Assembly: GCA_964563925.1 (NCBI GenBank)
Contig: CAZLZD010000033.1
Coordinates: 1-46,757 of the forward strand
Length of the DNA stretch: 46,757 bases
Direction: 5' to 3'
Source: JAUILA01 sp964563925
GTDB taxonomy: Bacteria > Bacteroidota > Bacteroidia > Cytophagales > Cyclobacteriaceae
Positions 1-8,423 of this stretch are shown here, piece after piece. The position numbers and the translations under genes were made by a program. Positions within the stretch are counted from its first letter, which is position 1. Every line of letters starts with the position of its first letter. The notes under the pieces are model-generated. The model saw only the letters and a program-made list of their open reading frames with translations, made no database searches and was not told the DNA's origin.

Positions 1-336
1 AAGCCTGCGCCGCCGGCCAGGCAGCCGGAATTAAAAACACCGGATGCCCGGGTGGCAGCCGCAACACCCGCCCGCTCCGTGCCATCGGATGCAGAGATTA
101 AGGACCTGATGGACAAATGGACCTGTACGGCCTGTCACCAGACCGAGAAGAAGCAGGTTGGTCCGGCCTGGCGGGAAATTGCCAAGCGCAATTACACCAA
201 CCAGGAAATTCTGAAGCTGGTCTATAATCCGGTTCCCTCAAACTGGCCGGGCTATGCCACACCCATGGCGCCCATGCCACATGTACCTGAAAAGGATGTG
301 CTGAAAATTGCCGAATGGATAAATGCGCTTGAGTGA
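1..336 (+). CDS. c-type cytochrome domain, C-terminal fragment (5' end outside window)
   Basis: The reading frame is open from base 1 to the TGA at 334-336, so this is the last 111 residues of a longer protein. A Pro/Ala-rich linker (about residues 1-30) leads into a class I cytochrome c domain with a CTACH haem-attachment motif, the usual VGPAW segment after it, and a Met-containing YATPMAPM stretch that should supply the sixth haem ligand. The domain ends with the typical helix EKDVLKIAEWINAL. A GTG at 52 could be read as a start, but the frame continues upstream and a linker there fits a domain fused to a larger periplasmic protein. In Bacteroidota such domains often sit at the C-terminus of sugar dehydrogenases or other multidomain proteins; which one cannot be told here. 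Confidence 0.85.
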   Translation, partial: KPAPPARQPELKTPDARVAAATPARSVPSDAEIKDLMDKWTCTACHQTEKKQVGPAWREIAKRNYTNQEILKLVYNPVPSNWPGYATPMAPMPHVPEKDVLKIAEWINALE

Positions 337-392
337 TGTTTTAGGTACGCTTCATCCTGAAAATGTGTATATTATGAAAAAATTACATTCCC

Positions 393-1583
393 ATGACTTC
401 ACCACTTAACCGCCGCCAATTGTTGAAATCCGGATTCCTGGCCGCCGGGGCGTTTTCAGTCATCCCAGCCTATTCCTGGATGGACACATCGGGGGAGCGA
501 CTGCCACTTGATTCCCGGGGTAGAATTATACACAGTCCCTTTCTCCGGGAATATACGCTGCCGCTGAACAATCATTTAAAAAACCCGCCCATACGCCTTC
601 ATTCCAATGAGAACCCCTATGGCCCGTCACCCAGGGCGGTGGAGGCACTGCGTGAAGCTGCCACACGGGGCAACCGCTATGCCTGGGCACTGGAAGATGA
701 GCTGAAAGCAAAGCTTGCCAGGAAAGAAGGGGTTCCGGAAGATCACATAATGATTACCCCGGGTTCTACGCAGATCTTACAGGACACGGCTATATTTTTC
801 TTTAAAGATGGTGGTAACATCGTTACGGCTGATCCGACGTTCATGACCATCATGAGGGTGGCACAGTCGGTGGGTGCGGACTGGAAGGCGATTCCCCTGA
901 ATACCCAGTGGTCACATGATCTTCCGGCCATGGAGGCAGCGGTGGATGCAAAAACCCGTCTTATGTATGTGTGTAACCCAAATAACCCGACCGGATCGAT
1001 GACCCCGGTTGATCCCCTGATGGAATTTTGCGACAGGATGTCGGAGAAAGTTCCTGTTTTTGTGGATGAGGCTTATTACGAATTCCTGCCTCCCGGCAGT
1101 CAGCCCAGTGCGGTCGAACTGATCAGGAAGGGAAAAAATGTCATAGTGGCTCGCACTTTCTCCAAGATTCATGGCATGGCGGGCTTACGAATCGGATACG
1201 CCATTGGCCGGCCGGCAACCCTTGACAGGATCAGAAAATATGTGGTCCAGGGGATGGGGGTCTCTGTAACATCCATGGAGGCAGCAAATGCCAGCCTTGA
1301 AGATTTGGAATTCCAGGAATTGTCCAGGACGAAAAATAAATCCTGTCGTGATTATACACTGAGTTCGTTGCGCAAGCGCGGCTTCGAACCCGTAGAATCA
1401 TACACCAGTTTTATTCTCTTCCCCATTCCTATGCAGGGAGATGCCTACCTGGAAAAGATGAACCAGCTGGGTGTCGGAGTACGTTCACTGTCGCTGAATA
1501 ACCAGGATTACTGCCGCGTAAGCATTGGCACCCGGGAAGAGATGGAACAGTTTATCGAAGCGGTGGATTCTGTCCTATCTTGA
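393..1583 (+). CDS. Tat-exported PLP-dependent aminotransferase, HisC-like (class I/II)
   Basis: A 396-residue protein of fold-type I aminotransferase type. It opens with a twin-arginine signal (NRRQLLKSGFLAAGAF, residues 7-22), so the enzyme is probably exported already folded with its cofactor. Family marks follow: HSNENPYGPSP near residue 70 (substrate arm of histidinol-phosphate aminotransferases), NPNNPTG, and the PLP lysine K258 in FSKIHGMAGLRIGY. Overall length and motifs match HisC-type enzymes. Export makes a role in histidine biosynthesis unlikely; I infer action on a periplasmic amino acid or amine, substrate unknown. It follows the cytochrome gene by 56 bp. Its last 9 bp overlap the convergent gene on the other strand. 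Confidence 0.9.
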   Translation: MTSPLNRRQLLKSGFLAAGAFSVIPAYSWMDTSGERLPLDSRGRIIHSPFLREYTLPLNNHLKNPPIRLHSNENPYGPSPRAVEALREAATRGNRYAWALEDELKAKLARKEGVPEDHIMITPGSTQILQDTAIFFFKDGGNIVTADPTFMTIMRVAQSVGADWKAIPLNTQWSHDLPAMEAAVDAKTRLMYVCNPNNPTGSMTPVDPLMEFCDRMSEKVPVFVDEAYYEFLPPGSQPSAVELIRKGKNVIVARTFSKIHGMAGLRIGYAIGRPATLDRIRKYVVQGMGVSVTSMEAANASLEDLEFQELSRTKNKSCRDYTLSSLRKRGFEPVESYTSFILFPIPMQGDAYLEKMNQLGVGVRSLSLNNQDYCRVSIGTREEMEQFIEAVDSVLS

Positions 1584-3962
1584 CGGAACCACCTGGAATG
1601 AAGTGACCTGGCTTCCCGGGTTTCCATCCAGGCTGATCCCCTGCACTACAATTTCGTAGGTGCCGCCCGAGTCGGCTGTAAAGAAATCAAAGCTTAGCAA
1701 TCCGTCCGGGTTCGTTTTTATCAATGGTCGCCAGAAAAGGGTGGTACGCATGTCCGGCAGGTCATTCCGGTCATTGTCCACGTCGTACCTGGGGTGATAG
1801 AATTCCCTCACCGGACTGTATCCGTCGTAACTGATGGTATTCATTCCCAGAGACCGTACTCCATAATCCTGGTATCCGCGTTTGGTGTAGAAGGCAAGTA
1901 CACCGTTGGCCCCATCGGCACCGAAGATTGCCCCGTTGTTTCCTTTGATAAGGTCCACACTGGCGATTTGATCAGGTGGAATATTCAGAATCGTGTACTG
2001 GTTCACCACAATTCCATCAAGCAGGAAAAGCGGGGTTCCGCCGCCCCTAATGCTAATGGTGGGTTGCAACGGACTTCCTGAAATGAGCACGCCGGCAAAA
2101 CGACCCCTTATGGACTCAATGATATTCGGACTGCTCTTGGGCAGGTTCTCGGTGGTGATGCTCCGGTCCGGCATGCCATAGTACTTGACAATCTCATCCC
2201 TGATCCGTTCTTCCTTGATGGACACTTCATCCAGTATAATGACATCGCCGGTGGCCTTGTACCCTTCGTCTATTTCCACCTGCCGGTTTGCGCGCTGAAG
2301 GAATGACTGGTTTGGTCCGTACAAATCGGGTATTCCGGGAGAATCCACCCCAGGCGATGGTGCGGGGGGAAAAACGGTCAGATCAAATTCTGACTGATTA
2401 CCTTTTCGGCTTTCGGTTTCTATAACAAGGCTGGTGGTATCGTAGAACACGAGCTCATCGTTGTAGAATCGCCCGTCTTCATCCGAGGTAGTGGTGGCGA
2501 TACCACCGTTCGTATTCAGAATGGAAATTTTTCCGTTTTCATACGGTTTTTTTGTTAACGCACGGGTGATCCGGCCCCGGACAGGAACACCTTTTTCATG
2601 GATATATTCCGGCCGGGCCGGCACTGCCATATTCTCCCAGCGGAAGCGGCGCCACCCCTGTGTTTGCATCAGCAGGTCCGCGTGGTACAGCGTCTCTTCC
2701 GCTGTATTTCTGAAATAATAGGACGGGTCATGGATGTAGCCATTCAGGTCTGACTCCAGGTAAAGATAACCGGTGATATCCTGGTTTGCCGTCTCCCTTT
2801 CCGGTTTGGCACTCACATCGTACACCGTCGCTGAGAAGAAGGCTTCCAGGGTGTCAGCGGCATTAGAGGGTTCTTTAACCTGGATATTGACTGTAACCTT
2901 TTCCCGGGTGTTGAATTCTGCAGGAAAAGCGGGGGCTGATAGGGTAAGCTGGTTTTTATGATTGACAAATACCAGCCGTTCGGCCAGTGGCTTTCCGGTC
3001 CCGTCAAAGAGTGTAATTTGTGTGATTCCGGTCGGAAGTTCTGCATAGGGCACTTTTACGGCCATTGAGTTTCCGATTCCTCCTTTTGCAGCAAACCGAA
3101 TGACTCCCCTGGACTGGGCCACCAGCCCGATTTCATTGCCTCCTTCACTGGTGTTTCGGTAAACAAAGCACCGGAAGTGATCAGCTTCCCGCGTCACCTG
3201 GAGGACATACCCTGAAAACTCCACATCCGGCAATGGGGTTTCCTGCCGGGTGGCATCCGGACCCGCAAAGAGGGCACGGTATTTTTTTCCCGGAACCGGT
3301 GTCAGACGCACCTCGCCCATTCCGTCATGAACGGATTGAAATGAAGTGACCTCATTACCGCTTTCGTCCACGATCCGGCCCGCTACAGAAACCGGAAGTC
3401 CGTCCGGGCCCACTGCGCGGAAGGCAACCACATTTTCCACGCCGATCAGGAAATGTCCTGATTCGGCAAAGAACTGCAGATCAATGCCGGCGTTTTCGTC
3501 CGGCGGAGATGGAAGATTGGAAGGGTTATATACGGGGACCGATTTGCGGAAGAAGTAATCCGGGCCGTTATTTTTCATATAATGGGTATATCCAATCAGG
3601 CTATAGGTTCCTGCCTGCACAGAATCAGGCAGGCGAATCTGCCCCCAGGAAATCCCCAAAGGTGAATGCAGCATACGGCGTTGCACCGTCGTGCCATCCG
3701 GACCAACCAGGTCAATATACACCGTATTCGAAAGCGCATTGAGCTGATGGTAGGTTCCGTCCACCAGGAAGGTGGAAAGCCAGATGGTTTCTCCGGCTAC
3801 ATAGGAAGGTTTATCATGCATGACAAACAGCTTCTGAGCCGGAATGACTTCCTGCTGCTGTGCCAGGTTGTCAATATTTGGTTGTAAAAAGTCCTGTCCC
3901 GTCAGATGAATACTGAGGCCTAAAAAAAGGGTGATAAACACCCCGTATACTTTATATTTCAT
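1575..3962 (-). CDS. TonB-plug domain protein with A2M-like region, no beta-barrel
   Basis: A 795-residue exported protein. After a signal peptide (MKYKVYGVFITLFLGLSIHL) comes a macroglobulin-like segment beginning LFVMHDKPSYVAGETIWLST, then further beta-rich regions. A TonB-receptor plug domain lies at about residues 600-700, with IRGRFAGV, ISIRGGGTPLFLLDG and VDLIKGNNGAIFGADGANGVL. Only about 95 residues follow, far too few for the 22-strand barrel, so this is the barrel-less plug family seen in Bacteroidota rather than a receptor. I chose the ATG at 3962 because it places the signal peptide at the N-terminus and leaves a 2-bp gap to the gene before it; an upstream start at 3983 would overlap that gene. 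It is the last gene of a three-gene operon. It may be an accessory of surface uptake or envelope assembly; the role is unknown. Confidence 0.8.
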   Translation of the reverse strand: MKYKVYGVFITLFLGLSIHLTGQDFLQPNIDNLAQQQEVIPAQKLFVMHDKPSYVAGETIWLSTFLVDGTYHQLNALSNTVYIDLVGPDGTTVQRRMLHSPLGISWGQIRLPDSVQAGTYSLIGYTHYMKNNGPDYFFRKSVPVYNPSNLPSPPDENAGIDLQFFAESGHFLIGVENVVAFRAVGPDGLPVSVAGRIVDESGNEVTSFQSVHDGMGEVRLTPVPGKKYRALFAGPDATRQETPLPDVEFSGYVLQVTREADHFRCFVYRNTSEGGNEIGLVAQSRGVIRFAAKGGIGNSMAVKVPYAELPTGITQITLFDGTGKPLAERLVFVNHKNQLTLSAPAFPAEFNTREKVTVNIQVKEPSNAADTLEAFFSATVYDVSAKPERETANQDITGYLYLESDLNGYIHDPSYYFRNTAEETLYHADLLMQTQGWRRFRWENMAVPARPEYIHEKGVPVRGRITRALTKKPYENGKISILNTNGGIATTTSDEDGRFYNDELVFYDTTSLVIETESRKGNQSEFDLTVFPPAPSPGVDSPGIPDLYGPNQSFLQRANRQVEIDEGYKATGDVIILDEVSIKEERIRDEIVKYYGMPDRSITTENLPKSSPNIIESIRGRFAGVLISGSPLQPTISIRGGGTPLFLLDGIVVNQYTILNIPPDQIASVDLIKGNNGAIFGADGANGVLAFYTKRGYQDYGVRSLGMNTISYDGYSPVREFYHPRYDVDNDRNDLPDMRTTLFWRPLIKTNPDGLLSFDFFTADSGGTYEIVVQGISLDGNPGSQVTSFQVVPSR

Positions 3963-3964
3963 TC

Positions 3965-5116
3965 TTAATCTTCCATTTTCCAAAAGGCGATCCCTCCGGC
4001 CTGTTTCCCAAGGTTGGCCGAGCCAGCCCTTGTCAGGGTCTCCAGGTTGATCACATCCATCGTGCCAGGTTCGCCGCCAATACCCTCCACAGAAATAAAA
4101 GCAAACTTACTGTCAGGCGAAACAGCCACTCCGTGTGAGACTTTTCTTGTGTTTTTAATCCGTGCTATTTCGGTATGAGTTTCGAGGTCCCAGATTCCGG
4201 TGGCAGCTTCACCCTTGTAGGATGCGATCAACAGCTTGCCGTCCGGGGTGATATCCAGGTTATACGGAGCCTTGCCTGTTTTCATCCGGTTGATAATTTT
4301 CCATTCCCTCGCATCGATCTCTAGTATTTCATCGGATCCATTCCCGGCCACATAGATAAGCTCGCCGGATGGATGGGGCATTACCCAGGTTGGCTTTACC
4401 GCCGAATGTTGCATGCCGTTCATTGAATTACCGTGCCCCATGGCTGCGTGGTCCATGCCCGCATGGTCCATACCGGCGTGCTCATTTTTCACCTTGTTGT
4501 GGGTGGAAGGATCAACCGGCATGTTATTGTCCAGGTCAAGAATCCTTGAAACCTGGAAGTTCATGGTATTGATCTCAAACAACTCGCCCGACATCATGCC
4601 TACTGAATACTGCCGGAGGCCGTCGGGTGAAATCCTGGATCCGTGCGGCATGGTTCCGACCGGAACCCTGGTCACCTCGGTCATGGTATTAGGCTCGACC
4701 ACTGAAACCGTGCTTGGAACCATTTCTCCATGCAGATTAAAATTGACACAGAATAGAAAGCCGGTTACCGGAGAAATTTGCATAGATGCCGGAAAAATTC
4801 CCAGCGTCGTATAACCAACAAAGTTGTCCGTACCCGTTTCAAATTTATAGAGATAACCATTCGGGTTTCCATGGGCCATAGACAGATACCAGTGTTTTCC
4901 ATCCGGACTCACCGTAATCCCATGAGGACCTTCTATATCTGCCGGTTTGACGCCTACCGGAATCCGTTTTAATACCTTTGTTTCTTCTGAGTTCCCGTCA
5001 AACCGGATAAGGGCAACCTCGTCTTCCGATTCAGCAGTGACATACACATAGTACTGCTGTGCACTCAGGCTACTGGTAATCAGACAGAACAGAAGAAATA
5101 TGACTACACGTTTCAT
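3965..5116 (-). CDS. YncE-like beta-propeller protein with His/Met-rich insertion
   Basis: A 383-residue periplasmic protein with a signal peptide ending LSAQ near residue 19. The rest is made of about 40-residue propeller repeats typical of YncE/40-residue YVTN and cytochrome-d1-like folds (GPHGITVSPDGKHWY, MPHGSRISPDG, APYNLDITPDGKLL, VSHGVAVSPDSKFAF). A striking insertion at residues about 211-237 contains HAGMDH twice followed by HAAMGH and NGMQH, giving five His and seven Met in under 30 residues. Such blocks in CopA/PcoA/SilE-type proteins bind copper or silver; metal binding here is an inference. The gene sits 4 bp after the LVIVD-repeat gene and 2 bp before the plug gene, so the three are co-transcribed. 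No catalytic motif is recognised. Confidence 0.85.
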   Translation of the reverse strand: MKRVVIFLLFCLITSSLSAQQYYVYVTAESEDEVALIRFDGNSEETKVLKRIPVGVKPADIEGPHGITVSPDGKHWYLSMAHGNPNGYLYKFETGTDNFVGYTTLGIFPASMQISPVTGFLFCVNFNLHGEMVPSTVSVVEPNTMTEVTRVPVGTMPHGSRISPDGLRQYSVGMMSGELFEINTMNFQVSRILDLDNNMPVDPSTHNKVKNEHAGMDHAGMDHAAMGHGNSMNGMQHSAVKPTWVMPHPSGELIYVAGNGSDEILEIDAREWKIINRMKTGKAPYNLDITPDGKLLIASYKGEAATGIWDLETHTEIARIKNTRKVSHGVAVSPDSKFAFISVEGIGGEPGTMDVINLETLTRAGSANLGKQAGGIAFWKMED

Positions 5117-5120
5117 AGGT

Positions 5121-7142
5121 TTATTTTGTTTCCACCGATGTTTGTTCGGGAGTTACCGGCGCCATTTGTGCTGACCACAATCCGCTGTTAAAATCCGAAA
5201 AGAAGATATGGCCCTTGTGAGGCTGGGCTCCCCAAACAAAGGGTGCGTTGGGGATATACCCTTCACTGTCATAGGGCTTGAACCGGGCTATTTCCCGACC
5301 CTGCTCATAGAGGTCTCCCATCAGGTCACCCGAGATATCAACCACCCGGACCCCTCCATTGTAGTATCCGACAAAAAGCAGATCATCCTTGATCCAGAAA
5401 TTGTGAGAGCCCGCTTCCGGTACTTCATACCGTGCCACCTCTTTCGGGTTTTCCGGATCGGTCATATCCATGAAGTGGAGGTATCCAGCCGGTGAAAACA
5501 GTTCCTTTGTTTCCATTTTGTACATGGCCTCAAGCGGAAAGATCTCATCGCCTGCAATCACATAGAACTTCCCGGTATCCTTGCTTTTATAGGGGAAAGC
5601 GGCATGGTTGGCATCTCCCTGCACATGTGCACGTGTAATCTCAACCGGATTTTCAGGAGTGCCCCCGGCTATGCCGTTGCCAATATCCACCATGGCGATC
5701 CCATCGCTCCAGTTCGATGAATAAGCAATCCCGTCTTCAATCCACACATCATGAATTGATTCCATCGAATTCGGGAGGGTGAATTTGGATACCCCCTTAG
5801 GGTTTGACGGATCACTGATGTCAATAATTTCGTACCACTGTCCGTTGCTCAGGGCATAGACATATCCTTTGTTTATGAATACATTATGCACTCCGCCGGT
5901 AAGGTTTTCGGTGTAGGTGGACAGGATTTTCGCATCGGCCGGATTGGTGACATCGATGATCACAATTCCGTTTTTCCGGTTTGAGGCTCCTTCACGGCTT
6001 ATCACACAGACCTTTCCGTCTTCAGAAACCTTTACATCGTTGACTGTACGGGCATCGACCTGGACACTGTCAATCAGAAGGATATTGGAAGGGTCGGTGA
6101 CATTCCAGAAGTAGGCTTTGCCATCTGAACCCCAGGTGCCGGTGACGGCATAATCTTTTCCGTCAACTCCTTCCCAGACCCACAGGTCGGAGGTGTGTTT
6201 GTCAGCTATACGGCCATGTCCCTTCATGGTTATCTCACGAGACATATTACGCTCGGTTACTTCGATGGATGTGCTCGCCGACAGGTTCCCTGACGAAACA
6301 GTTACGGTGTATATTCCGGGATCTTCCGCAACAAAGCGCCCGTCCGGTGCAATTTCAGCCGAAGCCCCGGTCCCGAACTCCAGAGGCTGGCCCTTCACGG
6401 TGAAGGAGAGCGGTACATTCTCCAGCTTACTTCCATTTTTATCATAGGCAACCGGAGCAAAAGGCACCACGTCGCCGGTCCTGACCACGGTTGCATTTTC
6501 TCCGAATCCGATACTGGCCACCGGATTAGCCTGAACCTGTATGTCCACTTCAGAGGACACCCCGCCCGCACTCACTGTGACTGTGGCTTTTCCTTTCTGG
6601 AGGGCATAAATATTCTGCAGCTTATCTACCCGAAGTACTGAAGGGTTGGAAGAGGTGATCGTGATTTCCGGGCGGGCCACTTCATAACCACCGGCATCCG
6701 TTACGGTCACATCCAAAGGAAAAACCGTACCTACAAAGGCTGGCGGAACGTTGTCAATGCTGATTTCCGCTACCGGCTGGTTAATGACACGCACCTCAAA
6801 AATCTGGGTGGCAAAATTCTCACCTTTGTCCGGGACACGATTGGCAATGATGTTATAGGTACCGGGCTGCCGGCCGGTTATAAGGCCGGTCGTGTCTACC
6901 AGCATACCCCCGGTAAAGATCATGTTTTGCTGTACCCCTTTCAACTGGACCGGGAAATAATAGGTAGGCATTTCCTTCAGGCTGTTCCCTTCATTATCCA
7001 CCGCCTGCACTTCAAGCTGTAATTTCTTCCCCACCTCCACGACGATAGGATCAGGGTTGCTTTTGAGCGTAACCGGCTTCTGGGCCAGTACATGACCTGA
7101 AGCAAGGAAGATAAAAACGATTAGGAGAATTAACTGTTTCAT
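5121..7142 (-). CDS. Exported BIG2 (Ig-like) and LVIVD-repeat protein
   Basis: A 673-residue exported protein, first gene of the minus-strand operon. A signal peptide (MKQLILLIVFIFLASGHVLAQ) is followed by about three bacterial Ig-like BIG2 modules (residues about 22-320; PAFVGTVFPLDVTV, LQKGKATVTVSAGG, EDPGIYTVTVSSG). The second half carries LVIVD repeats, recognisable from NGIVIIDVTNPADAKIL, WYEIIDISDPSNPKG, LHFMDMTDPENPKE and GGVRVVDISGD; these fold as a beta-propeller. The ATG at 7142 was chosen over an upstream in-frame start at 7268 because the extension has no signal-like character and would run far into the divergent promoter region. Likely a cell-surface or periplasmic binding protein; ligand unknown. 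Two propeller proteins in a row suggest partners. Confidence 0.85.
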   Translation of the reverse strand: MKQLILLIVFIFLASGHVLAQKPVTLKSNPDPIVVEVGKKLQLEVQAVDNEGNSLKEMPTYYFPVQLKGVQQNMIFTGGMLVDTTGLITGRQPGTYNIIANRVPDKGENFATQIFEVRVINQPVAEISIDNVPPAFVGTVFPLDVTVTDAGGYEVARPEITITSSNPSVLRVDKLQNIYALQKGKATVTVSAGGVSSEVDIQVQANPVASIGFGENATVVRTGDVVPFAPVAYDKNGSKLENVPLSFTVKGQPLEFGTGASAEIAPDGRFVAEDPGIYTVTVSSGNLSASTSIEVTERNMSREITMKGHGRIADKHTSDLWVWEGVDGKDYAVTGTWGSDGKAYFWNVTDPSNILLIDSVQVDARTVNDVKVSEDGKVCVISREGASNRKNGIVIIDVTNPADAKILSTYTENLTGGVHNVFINKGYVYALSNGQWYEIIDISDPSNPKGVSKFTLPNSMESIHDVWIEDGIAYSSNWSDGIAMVDIGNGIAGGTPENPVEITRAHVQGDANHAAFPYKSKDTGKFYVIAGDEIFPLEAMYKMETKELFSPAGYLHFMDMTDPENPKEVARYEVPEAGSHNFWIKDDLLFVGYYNGGVRVVDISGDLMGDLYEQGREIARFKPYDSEGYIPNAPFVWGAQPHKGHIFFSDFNSGLWSAQMAPVTPEQTSVETK

Positions 7143-7319
7143 TGAGAGAGGATTTTGTTTAAGGTCCCTGAATATAAGTAAAATTGTGATTAAATCTTGG
7201 CAAAATGTCCAGCGGAACAGTCTTTGGATGGGCGGGGCAAAAGGCTGGTGATCAGCTGGTCCTGACACCTCATTTATCCCGCTTCCTGCGGTTGTGTTGC
7301 CGTTATACGAAATAAAATT
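7143..7319. promoter_or_regulatory. Divergent promoter region
   Basis: This 177-bp interval separates the start of the minus-strand operon from the porin on the plus strand and must hold both promoters. For the minus strand, a TTTG (in the TTTTGCC seen on that strand near 7200) followed about 20 bp later by TACTTATA is a partial match to the Bacteroidota TTTG/TAnnTTTG promoter, two of eight -7 positions differing. I see no convincing match for the plus strand and no clear operator. Confidence 0.4.
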
Positions 7320-8423
7320 ATGAGAATATTCCTCACTGTGATGATCCTGTTGCTTATGCCAATGTTAAAGGGAGCTGCCCAGGATCAGGGGCGCCTTACC
7401 ATGAATGCTTATTTTGATGCCTATTATTCGGTTTTTACCGATGACCTTCCCCTGAATGAATTTCAGCAATACACCACTGTTTCGGCTCGTGACAACCAGA
7501 TCGGGATCAACGCTGTCCAGCTCGGGATAAACTACACCAATGCGTTTGTACGCGGGGTCCTTACGCTGCATTATGGCGATATTGCGAAAGCCACCTGGTC
7601 TGAAGATTTCGAAATGGTTCAGGAGGGATATGCCGGTATCCGTCTCACCGAGGGCTTGTGGCTTGATGCCGGATTCTTCACCACGCACGTGGGGACGGAA
7701 AGTTTCCTTCCCAAGAACAACCTGCTCAGCTCCACTGCGGTAGCCACCTATATAGGTCCTTTTTACCAGAGCGGCGCCCGCCTGTCCTGGGAAGGAGGGG
7801 AGAGGTTCCAGGCGGCATTCCATGTAATCAATGGGTACAACCAGTTCCTGGACCGTAACCGTGCCAAATCCTATGGTGTGTATCTTTCCTACGATTTCAA
7901 CGAGGAGTTCTCACTTACGTATGCCAGTATGCTGGGCCGGGAATCGGAAGAGGATGCCCCGCGTGACCAGTACCTGGTCTATCAAAATGTGTATGGTACC
8001 TGGCAAAGCGGGCTCTGGCAGGTAATTGCCGGTGGTGATGTCGCATTTCAGTCCAACAGCGCCATTGATGACCCTGGAGAAAGCGCTGCTATGGTCAATT
8101 TCCTTACAACGGTGCGCTACCAGGTGGCGCAGGATTTTTCCGTTACAGGGAGGTTTGAACTGTATGATGACCCGGATGGATTTCTTTCAGGCACGTTTCC
8201 GGCGGAGGGATCCACCAGGGGGCTCTCCATGACCGGGTATACAGCCGGTGTGGAATACCGCCCGTTCACTACTTCTTTCCTGAGGGCGGAAACACGTTAT
8301 ATCCGCACCATGGACGACCTGGATATCTTTACTGACGCGGAAGCGACCGGTCCGGACCGCTGGGAATTTATGATTACGCTTGGCGTGTACCTGGAAGAAA
8401 TGAACCTACTCCCCAGCCCCTAA
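7320..8423 (+). CDS. Outer-membrane beta-barrel porin, BBP2-like
   Basis: A 367-residue protein with a signal peptide cleaved after about KGAAQ (residue 21). The mature part is a run of alternating hydrophobic beta-strands (AQLGINYTNAFVRGVLTLHYGD, GAGAR-like turns, FSLTYASMLGRES, FSVTGRFELYDD, YTAGVEYRPFTTSFLRAETRYIR, WEFMITLGVYLE), as in the putative beta-barrel porin-2 family. It has no plug domain, so it should be a passive channel in the outer membrane; the substrate cannot be read from sequence. It is divergent from the propeller operon and may serve the same substrate. Its 3' end overlaps the convergent SMP-30 gene by 18 bp, so the last codons are read on both strands. Confidence 0.8.
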   Translation: MRIFLTVMILLLMPMLKGAAQDQGRLTMNAYFDAYYSVFTDDLPLNEFQQYTTVSARDNQIGINAVQLGINYTNAFVRGVLTLHYGDIAKATWSEDFEMVQEGYAGIRLTEGLWLDAGFFTTHVGTESFLPKNNLLSSTAVATYIGPFYQSGARLSWEGGERFQAAFHVINGYNQFLDRNRAKSYGVYLSYDFNEEFSLTYASMLGRESEEDAPRDQYLVYQNVYGTWQSGLWQVIAGGDVAFQSNSAIDDPGESAAMVNFLTTVRYQVAQDFSVTGRFELYDDPDGFLSGTFPAEGSTRGLSMTGYTAGVEYRPFTTSFLRAETRYIRTMDDLDIFTDAEATGPDRWEFMITLGVYLEEMNLLPSP

